Below the pieces are notes generated by a model. It was not told where the DNA came from. It saw only the letters and a program-made list of their open reading frames with translations, and did not search any database. Source: Catellatospora sp. KI3 (lineage in GTDB: Bacteria > Actinomycetota > Actinomycetes > Mycobacteriales > Micromonosporaceae). Taken from it: 64,000 nt of DNA. The stretch is taken from contig NZ_JASAMB010000001.1 of NCBI RefSeq assembly GCF_029948125.1, positions 310,001 through 374,000 on the forward strand, written 5' to 3'. Position 1 is the stretch's first letter. The number at the start of each line of letters is the position of its first letter. Positions 17,313 to 27,629 of this stretch are shown here, piece after piece. The position numbers and the translations under genes are program-made.

Positions 17313-18986
17313 TCAGAACCGGGCGGGCTCGCGGTAGACGCCCCACTCGGCGCGCAGCGCGTCGCAGATCTCGCCCAGGGTCGCCTCGACCCGGCAGGCG
17401 TCCAGCATCGCCGGGACCATGTTGCCGTCGGTGCGCGCCACCTCGATCATCTTCTTGATCGCGGCGTCGACCGCGCCCTGGTCCCGGCCCTCCTTGCGCC
17501 CCTTGAGCAGCTTCACCTGCTCGCGCTCGACCTCGTGCGAGACGCGCAGGATCTCCAGCTCCTTGGCGACCGTGCCGGTGTGGCAGTTGACGCCGACGAT
17601 CCGCTTGAGGCCGTCCTCCAGCGCCCGCTGGTAGGTGTACGCCGAGTCGGCGATGGCCGAGGTGAACCAGCCGTCCTCGATCCCGCGCAGGATGCCCGAG
17701 GTGATGGTGCCGTCCGAGCCCCGCTCGCGGATGCGCTCGAAGATCGCCTCGGCCTCGGCCTCGATCCGGTCGGTCAGCGCCTCGACGTACCAGGAGCCGC
17801 CGAGGGGGTCGGCGACGTTGACGACGCCGGTCTCCTCCATCAGCACCTGCTGGGTGCGCAGCGCGATCTCGGCCGACTCGTCGGTGGGCAGGGCGAGGGT
17901 CTCGTCCAGGGCGTTGGTGTGCAGCGAGTTGGTGCCGCCGAGCACCGCCGCCAGCGCCTCGACCGCGGTACGCACCACGTTGTTGACCGGCTGCTGCGCG
18001 GTCAGCGACACCCCGGCGGTCTGCGTGTGGAAGCGCAGCCACTGGGCCTTGTCGCTGGTGGCGCCGTACACGTCGCGCATCCAGCGGGCCCAGATGCGGC
18101 GCGCGGCGCGGAACTTCGCGATCTCCTCGAAGAAGTCGACGTGCGAGTCGAAGAAGAAGGACAGGCCCGGGGCGAACGTGTTGACGTCCAGCCCGCGCGA
18201 CAGCCCCAGCTCGACGTAGCCGAAGCCGTCGGCCAGCGTGTACGCCAGCTCCTGCGCGGCCGTCGCGCCCGCCTCGCGGATGTGGTAGCCCGACACCGAC
18301 AGCGGCTTGTACTTCGGGATGTTGTGCGCGCAGTACTCCATCAGGTCGCCGATGAGGCGCAGGTGCGGCTCGGGGTCGAACAGCCACTCCTTCTGCGCGA
18401 TGTACTCCTTGAAGATGTCGGTCTGCAGGGTGCCGTCGAGCTTGCCCAGGTCGGCGCCCTGGCGCTCCGCGGCGACCAGGTACATGCAGAACACCGGCAC
18501 GGCCGGGCCGGAGATCGTCATCGAGGTGGTGACGTCCTGCAGGTTGATGCCGTCGAACAGCACGTCCATGTCGGCGGCGGAGTCGATCGCGACGCCGCAG
18601 TGGCCGACCTCGCCCAGCGAGCGGGCGTCGTCGGAGTCGCGGCCCATCAGGGTCGGCATGTCGAAGGCGACCGACAGGCCGCCGCCGCCCGCGCCGAGGA
18701 TCAGCTTGTACCGCTCGTTGGTCTGCTGGGCGTTGCCGAAGCCGGCGAACTGGCGGATGGTCCAGGCGCGGCCCCGGTAGCCGGTCGGGTGCAGACCCCG
18801 GGTGAACGGGAACTCGCCGGGCCAGCCGATGCGCTCGAAGCCGGGGTACGCGACGCCCTCCGGCGGACCGTACAGCGGGTCGACCTGCATGCCGCTGAGG
18901 GTGGTGAAGTCGGCCTGGCGCTTGTGCGCGCGGTCGTAGCGCTGCTGCCAGCGCTCGCGACCTGCCTGGATCTCGTCGGCGTCCAC
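17313..18986 (-). CDS. icmA: Isobutyryl-CoA mutase large subunit
   Basis: This adenosylcobalamin-dependent enzyme rearranges isobutyryl-CoA and butyryl-CoA. The 557-aa protein holds only the substrate-binding barrel; the B12-binding domain is absent and must come from a separate small subunit not found in this window. Two residues separate this class from methylmalonyl-CoA mutase: TIRQF80AGFG and YIAQ198KEW. The Phe and Gln fall exactly at positions 80 and 198 reported for Streptomyces cinnamonensis IcmA, where methylmalonyl-CoA mutase has Tyr and Arg. That match also supports the GTG start at 18984-18986, which has GGGAGG upstream. MeaB at 27.7 kb is a plausible chaperone. Confidence 0.92.
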   Translation of the reverse strand: MDADEIQAGRERWQQRYDRAHKRQADFTTLSGMQVDPLYGPPEGVAYPGFERIGWPGEFPFTRGLHPTGYRGRAWTIRQFAGFGNAQQTNERYKLILGAGGGGLSVAFDMPTLMGRDSDDARSLGEVGHCGVAIDSAADMDVLFDGINLQDVTTSMTISGPAVPVFCMYLVAAERQGADLGKLDGTLQTDIFKEYIAQKEWLFDPEPHLRLIGDLMEYCAHNIPKYKPLSVSGYHIREAGATAAQELAYTLADGFGYVELGLSRGLDVNTFAPGLSFFFDSHVDFFEEIAKFRAARRIWARWMRDVYGATSDKAQWLRFHTQTAGVSLTAQQPVNNVVRTAVEALAAVLGGTNSLHTNALDETLALPTDESAEIALRTQQVLMEETGVVNVADPLGGSWYVEALTDRIEAEAEAIFERIRERGSDGTITSGILRGIEDGWFTSAIADSAYTYQRALEDGLKRIVGVNCHTGTVAKELEILRVSHEVEREQVKLLKGRKEGRDQGAVDAAIKKMIEVARTDGNMVPAMLDACRVEATLGEICDALRAEWGVYREPARF

Positions 18987-19048
18987 GTACGGCCTCCCTG
19001 GTCTGATACCTGGATCACAGGTTTTCGACCACAGCGTAACCGGAGATC

Positions 19049-19064
19049 CTGAACGATCGCTAAG
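19049..19064. promoter_or_regulatory. Pseudo-palindrome site 1, upstream of icmA
   Basis: CTGAACGATCGCTAAG fits the pattern CTNANCGATCGNTNAG fully. It lies 63-78 bases upstream of the icmA start. Similar sites precede five other transcription units in the window, four of them acyl-CoA genes, and the pattern looks like a TetR-family operator. Confidence 0.55.
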
Positions 19065-19124
19065 CCCAACCCCTACCGGCCAGTACGACCCGACGCCCGC
19101 CCCTCCCACCCCCGCCCTTCAATC

Positions 19125-19183
19125 GACGCTGGCCTATCCAGAGCACGATTTCGCGACTTCCGTCTACTAGATAGGCCAGCGTC
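19125..19183. repeat. PalB copy 2
   Basis: Arms at 19125-19140 and 19168-19183 pair at 15 of 16 bases around a 27-base loop containing TTTCGCGACTTCCGT. This copy lies in the divergent gap between icmA and the acylase gene, not at a convergent junction, so simple termination does not explain it. Confidence 0.85.
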
Positions 19184-19338
19184 AACGCTAGGGGGCGCGC
19201 GGAGCCCGCCCGAAGCACCCCAACCGGGCAATGTGACCTCTTTCACAAGTATGAATCTTTGGTTACCATGCAGTACACGAAATTGCTTCATGTAAGTGCG
19301 TCGCATCGTCCCCCTTTGCCCGAAGGGAACCCGCCCCC

Positions 19339-22300
19339 ATGCCCCGACGCGCCCCATCCCCGTACCCCCGTCTCCGGCGCGGCCTGGCTGCCGCCTCGAC
19401 CCTGGTCGTCACCGCGGCCCTGGCCTCCTTCATCCCCACCGCCCCGGCCGCCGCCGCGGTGCTCGCCCCCAACGACTACTGCCTGGAGCAGTGCGGCGAC
19501 ATCCTGCCGCCCGGCCAGAACGGCAACGCCACCCTCGTCGACATCCTCGGCCACCAGGCGTTCGGCACCCGCCCCGCGCACTCCGCCGACCAGCTCGACA
19601 AGTACGCCAACCTGATCTACAACTACGCCGGCCTCACCGACGAGCAGATCCCGGCGTACTTCAACAACGCGTCGTTCGGCGTCCCCGCCGGGCAGGTCGA
19701 GCGCAGCTACTCACCCCGCTCCGACGTCACGATCGTGCGGGACAAGGCCACCGGCACTCCGCACGTCACCGGCACCACCCGCGCCGGGACCATGTTCGGC
19801 GCCGGGTTCGCCGGGGCCGAGGACCGGCTGTTCACCATGGACCTGATGCGCCACGTCGGCCGGGGCACGCTCACCCCGTTCGCGGGCGGCGCCCAGGGCA
19901 ACCGCGACCTGGAGCAGAGCGTCTGGCGCAACTCGCCCTACACCGAGGCGGATCTGCAGGCCCAGGTCGAGGCGCTGCGCAACCTCGGTACGCGCGGCCA
20001 GCAGCTGTACGACGACGTCAGCAACTACATCGCGGGCGTCAACGCGTACATCGCCCAGTGCATGGCCGACCGCGACTGCCCCGGGGAGTACGTGCTGACC
20101 GGGCACCTCGACGCGGTCACCAACGCGGGCGGCCCGGTGCAGTTCACCATGACCGACCTGATCGCGATCGCGGGCGTCGTCGGCGGCCTGTTCGGCGGCG
20201 GCGGCGGCAACGAGGTGCAGTCCGCGCTGGTACGCGTGGCCGCCCGCGCCCGCTACGGCACCGCCGAGGGCGACGCGGTCTGGAACGCGTTCCGCTCCCG
20301 CAACGACCCCGAGTCGGCGCTGACCGTCCACAACGGCCAGAGCTTCCCGTACGCGAACGCCGACGACGACGCCCCCGGCGTGGTGCTGCCCGACGCGGGC
20401 TCGGTCAGCGTGGAGCCGGTCGTCACCAACAAGACCGGCTCGGCCACCAGCTCGATCACCGACGACTCGGACCTGGCGGCCGCCCTGGGCAGCCTCACCA
20501 TCGGCCCGGCCGGCCGGGGCATGTCCAACGCGGCGGTGATCTCGGCGGCCAACTCGGCCACCGGGCACCCGATCGCCGTCTTCGGCCCGCAGACCGGCTA
20601 CTTCTCGCCGCAGCTGCTGATGGTGCAGGAGCTGCAGGGTCCGGGCATCAGCGCCCGGGGCGCCGCCTTCGCCGGCATCAACCTGTACGTGCTGCTCGGG
20701 CGCGGGCAGGACTACGCGTGGAGCGCCACCTCGTCGGCGCACGACATCACTGACACGTACGCGTTGCCGCTGTGCACCACCGACGGCACCGCACCCACGC
20801 TGACCAGCAACAAGTACCTCTACCGCGGTGCCTGCACGGCGATGGAGGAGCTGTCGCACACCAACAGCTGGACGCCGAGCACGGCCGACGGGACCGCCGC
20901 CGGGTCATACAAGATCATCTCGTACCGTACGAAGCTCGGCCTGGTCGCCTGGCGTGGGAAGGTCGGCGGGGCGCCGCACGCGTTCACCCGGCTGCGCGCC
21001 ACCTACCGGCACGAGGCCGACTCGGCCATCGGCTTCCAGATGTTCAACGACCCCGCGGCGATGGGCACCCCGGCCGCCTTCACCGCCGCCGCGTCCACCG
21101 TCGGGTACGCCTTCAACTGGTTCTACGTCAACGCCACCGACACCGCCTACTTCGACTCCGGCCTCAACCCCGTCCGCGCGGCGGGCGCCAACCCGAACCT
21201 GCCGGTGAAGGCCGAGGCGGCGTACGAGTGGCAGGGCTACGACCCGGCCACCAACACCGCCGCCTACCTGCCCGCCTCGACCCACCCGCAGGCGGTCAAC
21301 CAGGACTACTTCGTCAGTCAGCGCCGCCGACGGCGACTTCAGCTTCGGCTCGGTGCACCGCGGCGACCTGCTCGACGCCCCGATCAAGGCGGCCGTGGCG
21401 AGCGGCCAGAAGTTCGACCGGGCGGACCTGGTCCGCGTGGTCGAGAACGCCGGGACCACCGACCTGCGCGGCTGGAAGGTGCTCGGCAAGCTCATCCGCG
21501 TACTGGAGAGCCAGCCGGTCGCCGACCCGACCCTGGCCGGCGTCGTCGCCAAGCTCAAGGCCTGGCAGCAGGCCGGGGCACCGCGCAAGGAGACCGCCGC
21601 CGGCTCGAAGGTGTACGCCCACGCCGACGCGATCCGGATCTTCGACGCCTGGTGGCCGCTGCTGGTCCGGGGCGAGTTCAAGTCCGGTCTCGGCGACGGC
21701 CTCTACCAGGCGCTGGTGGACACCATCCAGATCAACGAGTCGCCCTCGGGCGGCCAGTCCGGTGACACCTCCAGCTTCCCGGCCTCGGCCAACGAGTCCC
21801 AGGCGCACAAGGGCTCCTCCTTCCAGCACGGCTGGTGGGGGTACGTCGACAAGGACATCCGCGCCGTCCTCGGCGACCCGGTCGCGGGCGGGCTCGGGCG
21901 GACGTACTGCGGCGGCGGCGTGCTCAGCGCCTGCCGGGACATGCTCCTGTCGACCCTCGGCAGTGCCAACGGCCAGGCCCCGGCCGCGGTCTACCCCGGC
22001 GACGACCACTGCGCCGCGGGCGACCAGTGGTGCGCCGACGCGATCCTGCAGTCCCCGCTCGGCGGCATCACCTCCCCGCTGAGCGCCTGGCAGAACCGCC
22101 CGACGTACCAGCAGGTGGTGTCCTTCCCGGCCTCGCGGGGTCAGGACATCAGCAACCTGGCCCAGGGCCGCCCGGTGTCGGTGAGCAGCACGCAGCTGTT
22201 CTACCCCGCGGGCAACGCCGTGGACGGCAGCCCGACCAGCCGCTGGGCCAGCTCCTCCAGCGACAACCAGAGCATCACCGTCGACCTGGGCAGCGCCAAG

Positions 22301-22534
22301 TCGGTGAGCCGGGTCCTGCTCCGCTGGGAGGCGGCATACGGCCTGCAGTACCGCATCGACGTCTCCGCCAACAACAGCACCTGGACCACGGTCTGGTCCA
22401 CCACCAGCGGCAACGGGGGCACCGACAACGACGTCTTCGCCCCCGTCTCGGCCCGCTACATCCGCATGCAGGGCGTCAAACGCGCCACCACCTACGGCTA
22501 CTCCCTCTACGAACTCGAAATCTACGGCCGCTGA
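19339..22534 (+). pseudogene. Secreted penicillin-acylase-family Ntn hydrolase with C-terminal discoidin domain, frameshifted
   Basis: This gene would encode about 1,060 aa if whole. It has a signal peptide (about 1-36, ending APAAAA), an alpha subunit, and the beta-subunit start GMS396NAAVIS, where Ser396 would be the autocatalytic nucleophile. A C-terminal F5/8-type-C (CBM32-like) module follows (NLAQGRPVSVSS to YELEIYGR). Reading is continuous to YFVS near 21318, then shifts; the remainder continues in another frame from SAADGDFSFG. Family members have VSWNN here, so about 8-11 bases seem lost. The downstream half keeps clean coding, so a recent mutation or a sequencing/assembly error is likely. 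Family members cleave penicillins, N-acyl homoserine lactones or other amides. Confidence 0.8.
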
Positions 22535-22542
22535 CCCTTCGT

Positions 22543-22588
22543 TGACCGCTGGTGGCGATCTTCCTTTCAAGATTGCCACCAGCGGTCA
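22543..22588. repeat. PalA hairpin between convergent genes
   Basis: TGACCGCTGGTGGCGATCTT (22543-22562) pairs at 19 of 20 bases with 22569-22588 around a six-base loop. A further partial unit lies at 22614-22632. It is the same family as the cluster at 2.6 kb and sits nine bases after the acylase stop, where it would act as a terminator. Confidence 0.88.
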
Positions 22589-22666
22589 TTCAGTGGCGTT
22601 TGAGCCCAGCTTTTGACCGCAGACCGCGATCACGCCGTAAGAACCGGCGGCGCGGCGGGTGGCGGG

Positions 22667-23329
22667 TCAGCGGGCTTCGGCGGTGGCGTGGCCGTCGACC
22701 AGGTGGAGCTCGTCGTCGCAGGCGGCGGCGGCCTGGGGGTCGTGGGTGGCGAAGACGACCGCCGCGCCCCGGTCCGCCTCGGCGCGCAGCAGGTTCAGCA
22801 CCAGCTGCCGGTTGGCGGCGTCGAGTTCGCTGGTCACCTCGTCGGCCAGCAGCACGGTGCCACGCAGGGCCAGGCCGCGCGCGATCGCCGTACGCTGCTG
22901 CTGCCCGCCGGAAAGCTCTTCCACCAGCTGCTCGGCCTGCCCGGAGAGCCCGACCCGGTCCAGCGCCTCGGCCGTGGCCCGCCGCGCGTCGGCCGCCCGC
23001 ATCCCGGCGGAGATCAGTGCGACCTGGATGTTCTCCTCGGCGGTGAGCGTCGGTGCGAGCCCGTTGTGCTGCGGCATCAGCACGACCCCGGCCGCCACGG
23101 CCTGGTCGCGGTCGCCCAGCGGCCCGCCGTCGAGCGTCACCCGGCCCTCGGCGGGCTGGAGCAGCCCGGCCAGCGCCCACAGCAGCGTCGTCTTGCCCGC
23201 GCCCGAGGCGCCGGTGACGGCGAGGATGCGGCCGGGCGTCGCGGCGGCGCTGACCTCGCGCAGCACCGCGAACTCCCGGTCGCGGCCGTAGGTGACGGTG
23301 ATCCGGTCGGCGAGCAGGGTCCGGCTCAT
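22667..23329 (-). CDS. ABC transporter ATPase, LolD/MacB type (second ATPase of the operon)
   Basis: This 220-aa ATPase has Walker A GASGAGKTT, signature LSGGQQQR and Walker B VLLADEVTSELD, followed by the switch FATHD. All are intact. It belongs to the class that drives FtsX-type mechanotransmission permeases rather than classical importers. Its ATG shares one base (TGATG) with the stop of the preceding ATPase gene, so it is the last gene of a three-gene operon with the permease at 24240-27401. Confidence 0.88.
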   Translation of the reverse strand: MSRTLLADRITVTYGRDREFAVLREVSAAATPGRILAVTGASGAGKTTLLWALAGLLQPAEGRVTLDGGPLGDRDQAVAAGVVLMPQHNGLAPTLTAEENIQVALISAGMRAADARRATAEALDRVGLSGQAEQLVEELSGGQQQRTAIARGLALRGTVLLADEVTSELDAANRQLVLNLLRAEADRGAAVVFATHDPQAAAACDDELHLVDGHATAEAR

Positions 23330-24243
23330 CAGGCCACCTCGCGGGCGTAGTGGGTGGGCTGCGCGTGGCGCGGGTGGTCGTCGGGGTGGTCGTACTCCGG
23401 GCGCGCGGCGGCGGTGGCGGCAGCCAGCAGCACGGTGCCGTCGGGGCGCGGGTGCACGCGCACGCGGGTGCCGGGCGGGAGCAGGGCGAGCACGTCCGGC
23501 GGCAGGTGCACGGCGCCGTCGCGGCCGACGACCGCGAACTCCTCGCCCTGGCTGCCCTCGCCGCCGACACGGCCGTCGCGGATGGTGACCTGGCGGGTCA
23601 TCCCGGCGGCCACGGCCGGGTCGTGGGTGACCACGACGACGGTGGTGCCGCTGCGGCGTACGCCCTCCAGCGCGGCGATGACCTCGTCGCGGGCGCGGGA
23701 GTCGAGCTGGCTGGTGGGCTCGTCGGCGAGCAGGATGCCCGGCTTGTGCGCCAGCGCGACGGCCAGCGCCAGCCGCTGCCGCTCACCGGGGGCCAACTCG
23801 GACGGGCGCTGGCGCAGCCGACCGCGTACGCCGAGCAGGCCGACCAGGGCCAGCACGTCGCGCGGGGCGGGCAGGTCGACGGCGCCGTGGCTGCGGGCGG
23901 CCCGCTGGGCGAAGCGGACGTTCTGCTCGGCGGTCAGGTACGGCAGCAGGTTGCGCTCGGCCCCCTGCAGCACCACGCCGACCTCGGTGGCCCGCATCTT
24001 CGCCAGCTCCGCCTCGCTGGCCTTGGCCAGGTCGGTGTCGCCGACCCCGGCCCGCCCGGCGGCGGGCCGGATCAGGCCCGCGAGCAGGGACAGCAGGGTG
24101 GACTTGCCGGAGCCGGACGGGCCCAGCAGCGCCACGGACTCGCCGGGCGCGATGTCCAGGTCGACACCGCCGAGGGCGACTACGTCGTACCCCTCCAGCC
24201 GGTAGATGTAGACCAGGCCGCGACAGCTGACGGTGCCGTTCAC
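23329..24243 (-). CDS. ABC transporter ATPase with degenerate signature motif and C-terminal extension
   Basis: This 304-aa ATPase has Walker A GPSGSGKST and Walker B ILLADEPTSQLD. The signature reads LAPGERQR instead of LSGGQxQR, so one ATP site of a heterodimer may be weak. About 70 extra residues follow the ATPase core (VGRDGAVHLPPDVLALLPPGTRVRVHPRPDG), resembling a small SpoVT/TOBE-like beta fold. The GTG start overlaps the permease stop by four bases and has GAGGAGG upstream. It probably pairs with the ATPase at 22667-23329. Confidence 0.85.
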   Translation of the reverse strand: MNGTVSCRGLVYIYRLEGYDVVALGGVDLDIAPGESVALLGPSGSGKSTLLSLLAGLIRPAAGRAGVGDTDLAKASEAELAKMRATEVGVVLQGAERNLLPYLTAEQNVRFAQRAARSHGAVDLPAPRDVLALVGLLGVRGRLRQRPSELAPGERQRLALAVALAHKPGILLADEPTSQLDSRARDEVIAALEGVRRSGTTVVVVTHDPAVAAGMTRQVTIRDGRVGGEGSQGEEFAVVGRDGAVHLPPDVLALLPPGTRVRVHPRPDGTVLLAAATAAARPEYDHPDDHPRHAQPTHYAREVA

Positions 24244-27200
24244 CGGCCGCCTCCTCGGATGAGCTCGGGGGTTGCCCGCTTGACCAGGCGGCCGCCGCGC
24301 AGCACCGCGACGACCAGCACCACTACGCCACCGGCCAGCGCCAGCGGGAGCGCGTCGAGGGCCAGGTGCGGCACCAGCGTGCCGAGCACGTCCTGCGCGA
24401 GGCCGGGCGTGCCGGTGGTGCCGACGGTGACCAGGGGTATGCCGGGCAGCATCAGCGCCGCGGCGGCCACGCCGACCGCGGCCCCGACCACCAGCGGCAG
24501 GCCGAGCATGGCCAGCCGCTCGCGGCGCAGGCCCTTGCGCAGGGTCGCCGGGCGTACGCCGGTGACGCGCAGCGCGGCCAGTTCGGTGCGCCGCTCGCGG
24601 TTGCCCAGGCGGGTGCTCAGGGCGAGCACGCCCAGCGCCAGCAGCGCCGCCGCGATGCCCGCGAGCAGGTACAGCCGCAGGCCGAGCGCCGGGGCGCGGC
24701 GGCCGAGCCGGGCCAGCTCGTCGGGGACGGTCTCGGTGCGCAGCACCCGTACGCCCGAGCCGGCCAGCTTGGCGGCCAGATCGGCCGGGGCGTCCTGGGC
24801 CGCCCACACCTCGTAGCGCAGGTCGGTGGCGTCGGCCAGGCCCTGCGTGACGGAGGCGGCGCGGACCGCGAGGTCCAGGTCGAACAGCAGGCCGTGGTCA
24901 CCGGCGCGGGGCAGCACGGCCGCCTGCTCCAGCACGGTGAAGGACTGCGGCGCCTCGGCGAAGCCGGGCAGGTCGAACTCGGTCGGGTCGTCGCTGCTCG
25001 GGGCGGCCCCGGCCAGCACCGCGGGCAGTGCGGCGGGCGTGTCCAGGTACGAGATGAGCACGTCGCCCTGGTCGGCGGAGTCGACGGTGAGCTTCAGCTG
25101 CTCCCCGGCGGTGACGCGCACCTTGGCGTTGGGGGTGCGGTCGACCAGGAAGTGCCAGGCGGCGGCGTCGGTCATGCGTACCGGGACGTCCTTGCCGCCG
25201 GAGCGGACCACGTGCACGGTCAGCGCGGCCTGGACCGGCCCGGTCGCACCGGCGGCCCGGCCGACGGCCAGGCCGACCAGCCGGCAGCCGCCGTCGGCGC
25301 AGCCCGCGGCGTTCGCGGTGTAGTCGTGCACGCCCTGCTGAAGGCTGCCCAGCCAGACCACCGCCGGGGGCTCACCCGGCGCGGACAGCACCACGCCGAC
25401 GCGGACCCCGCTCTCGGGGGAGGCTTCGTCCTCGGTGCCGGGCTCGGTGTTGCTGCCGGTCCCGGTGCCGGTCCCGGTGGTCGGCGGCTCGGGCAGCACC
25501 GCGCCCAGCCGCAGGCTGACCGAACCGCCGACGGCTGCGGGCGCACCGGCCCGGCCGTGCAGGGCGGCGGCCAGTGCGGACAGCGCGGCCTCATCGTGGT
25601 CGCGCCAGATCGCCACGGCGGGCAGCCGGTCCGACTGCACGCCGATCAGCTCGACGCGCTGGTTGTTGTAGAGCTCGTCGGCGCGCACCACGGCCATCGA
25701 GCGGCCACTCGGGTCGGCCTGCGCCAGCGCGTCGACCAGCGCCTGCGGGTGGTCGGCGGCGACGGCGTACACGGTCGGGGCGCCGACGGCGTCGTCGGCC
25801 CGCTCGGCGCGGGCGTCGGCGGCGACGTCCCAGGCGGTGGCGGAGAAGGCGAGCAGGGCCACGGCCGCGGTCAGCACCGCGACGGTACGGCCCGCGCCCG
25901 GTCGCCGCGACAGCTGCGCCGAGGCGAGCAGCACCGGCACCGCGCCGCGTCGGCGGGCCAGGCTGAGCCGCATCTTCGACCACAGCGCGAGCACCCGCCC
26001 GGCGAGCAGCCCGGCGACCACGGCCAGCGCGGCCGGGGCCAGCAGCGCCAGCGGCGCGGAGCGGTCCTGGAGGGCGGCCGCCAGCGAGGCGACGGCCAGC
26101 GCCACCACGACGCCTTCGAGCACACCCGCGCGCCAGCCGCGCCGCTCGGGGACCCGGCGCAGCAGGCCGAGCACCGGACGGCGCAGCGTGGCCCGGGCCG
26201 CCAGCCAGGCGGCGGCGCAGGCCAGCAGCAGGCCGACCGCGGCGGCGGCGAGGACCGGCCAGCGCGGTTCGACGTGGACCCCGTCGGCGAGCACGGTACG
26301 GGCGGCCAGCTCGACCGCGCCCAGTCCGGCGGCCAGGCCGAGCGGCGCCCCGAGCACGATCAGCAGCAGCGTCTCGCCCAGGCCGAACCGGACGGTGCCG
26401 CCGCTGCCGTAGCCGCGCAGCCGGGCCAGCGCCAGCTCCGGGCCGCGCTCCTCGGTCAGCGCCGCGACCAGCAGCAGCAGGACCACGAAGGCGAGCAGCA
26501 GCAGCGGGACCGCGATGATCGGGACCGTACGGGCCAGCGCGTCCTGGTCCTTGGCGGCGTCGTCGACGATGGCCAGCAGCGCGGTCTGCACCTGCAGCTC
26601 ACCGGCGTTGAGGGCGAGCCCGAGCGAGCCGAGTTCGGTGCGCAGCGCGGTCACGTCGTCCAGCCGCACCTGCCCGGCGCGCAGCGGGTACGTCAGCGAC
26701 AGCGCCACCGGGACCGCGTCGGACAGCCGTACGTCGTCCTCGGCGCCGGTGAACACGGCGTCCAGCCGGGGCGCCCCGTCCCCGCCGGACTGCGCGTACG
26801 CGAAGTAGCCGTTGTTGCCCCAGTACGGGTCGTCCGGCGCCAGCGGCGTGTACAGCCCGACGACCTCGAACTGCCGGGACACGTTCGCCTGCGGGGACTT
26901 CACCGTGATCTTGTCGCCGACCTCGACCCCGGCGTCGGCGGCCGACCGGGCGCTGACCACGGCCTGCTCGGCGTCGATCGCGCACTCGCCTTCGACCTTC
27001 AGGTGCGCGCAGGCGCCCTGGCGCCAGGCCAGGCGGGCGGCGAAGCGGTGGCCGCCGGTGGTCAGCGAGGTGTCGGTGCTGACCGCGCCGACCGGCTTGT
27101 CCAGCACCGAGGACAGGCGCGGGGCGCGGGCCAGCGCGGCGCCGATCACCGTCTGGGCGTCGCCGACCGGCTCGTGCGCGGCGGGCGCGGTCTCGGCGCT

Positions 27201-27401
27201 GCCGTCAGCGACGACGGTGACCGCGGCGGCGGTGGCCGGGGCGGCGCTGAGCGCGTCGGTGAGCACCGACTGCTGGGCCGCCCGCCCGTACGCGGGGGCG
27301 AGCACCGCCGCGGCGGTGGCGAACGCGGACAGCGTCAGCACCACCAGCGAGCGCCCGGAGCGGTGCCGGATGCCCCGCAGCATGACGGTCCAACCGGTCA
27401 C
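24240..27401 (-). CDS. FtsX/MacB-type ABC permease, large
   Basis: This protein of about 1,053 aa has ten or so membrane helices in two FtsX-like halves. The N-terminal helix (LVVLTLSAFATAAAVLAPAYG) is followed by an outer domain of about 250 residues, a helix block (IAVPLLLLAFVVLLLLVAALTEERGPELALARLRGYG), a second outer domain, and the closing block ending VLVVAVLRGGRLVKRATPELIRGGGR. The layout fits exporters of lipoproteins, peptides or envelope signals; the substrate is unknown. I chose the GTG at 27401, which follows AAGGAGG, over a TTG at 27416. A candidate regulatory palindrome lies 36 bases upstream. Confidence 0.85.
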   Translation of the reverse strand: MTGWTVMLRGIRHRSGRSLVVLTLSAFATAAAVLAPAYGRAAQQSVLTDALSAAPATAAAVTVVADGSAETAPAAHEPVGDAQTVIGAALARAPRLSSVLDKPVGAVSTDTSLTTGGHRFAARLAWRQGACAHLKVEGECAIDAEQAVVSARSAADAGVEVGDKITVKSPQANVSRQFEVVGLYTPLAPDDPYWGNNGYFAYAQSGGDGAPRLDAVFTGAEDDVRLSDAVPVALSLTYPLRAGQVRLDDVTALRTELGSLGLALNAGELQVQTALLAIVDDAAKDQDALARTVPIIAVPLLLLAFVVLLLLVAALTEERGPELALARLRGYGSGGTVRFGLGETLLLIVLGAPLGLAAGLGAVELAARTVLADGVHVEPRWPVLAAAAVGLLLACAAAWLAARATLRRPVLGLLRRVPERRGWRAGVLEGVVVALAVASLAAALQDRSAPLALLAPAALAVVAGLLAGRVLALWSKMRLSLARRRGAVPVLLASAQLSRRPGAGRTVAVLTAAVALLAFSATAWDVAADARAERADDAVGAPTVYAVAADHPQALVDALAQADPSGRSMAVVRADELYNNQRVELIGVQSDRLPAVAIWRDHDEAALSALAAALHGRAGAPAAVGGSVSLRLGAVLPEPPTTGTGTGTGSNTEPGTEDEASPESGVRVGVVLSAPGEPPAVVWLGSLQQGVHDYTANAAGCADGGCRLVGLAVGRAAGATGPVQAALTVHVVRSGGKDVPVRMTDAAAWHFLVDRTPNAKVRVTAGEQLKLTVDSADQGDVLISYLDTPAALPAVLAGAAPSSDDPTEFDLPGFAEAPQSFTVLEQAAVLPRAGDHGLLFDLDLAVRAASVTQGLADATDLRYEVWAAQDAPADLAAKLAGSGVRVLRTETVPDELARLGRRAPALGLRLYLLAGIAAALLALGVLALSTRLGNRERRTELAALRVTGVRPATLRKGLRRERLAMLGLPLVVGAAVGVAAAALMLPGIPLVTVGTTGTPGLAQDVLGTLVPHLALDALPLALAGGVVVLVVAVLRGGRLVKRATPELIRGGGR

Positions 27402-27436
27402 CGACGCCTCCTTCAAAGCCTGATGTGCCCCGACAC

Positions 27437-27451
27437 CTTAGCGATAGGTCA
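27437..27451. promoter_or_regulatory. Pseudo-palindrome site 2, upstream of the FtsX-type ABC operon
   Basis: On the minus strand this reads TGACCTATCGCTAAG, matching the icmA-type site at 13 of 15 bases. It is 36-50 bases upstream of the permease start, a typical operator position. Its presence before a transporter suggests the regulon, if real, extends beyond acyl-CoA enzymes. Confidence 0.4.
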
Positions 27452-27556
27452 GCACGTCATGAAAGGCGCTTCACCTTCTGATTCGCACCTTCGACGCGTG
27501 GCCCCACCTCGACTACCGTCAGCGAGCACGCCGATGTCACCGACCCGCGATCGGCC

Positions 27557-27622
27557 GCCGACCGCATCGGTAAAGGAGCGTGACATCGCGCAGCGATGCA
27601 GCGACGCGCCGATGCGGTCGGC
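27557..27622. repeat. 14-bp inverted repeat in the meaB-permease gap
   Basis: GCCGACCGCATCGG (27557-27570) is exactly complementary to 27609-27622 across 38 bases that hold a smaller CATCGC/GCGATG stem. It is non-coding. AAAGGAG followed at once by a GTG at 27580 is spaced too tightly to start a gene. Confidence 0.7.
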
Positions 27623-27629
27623 TTCAAAG

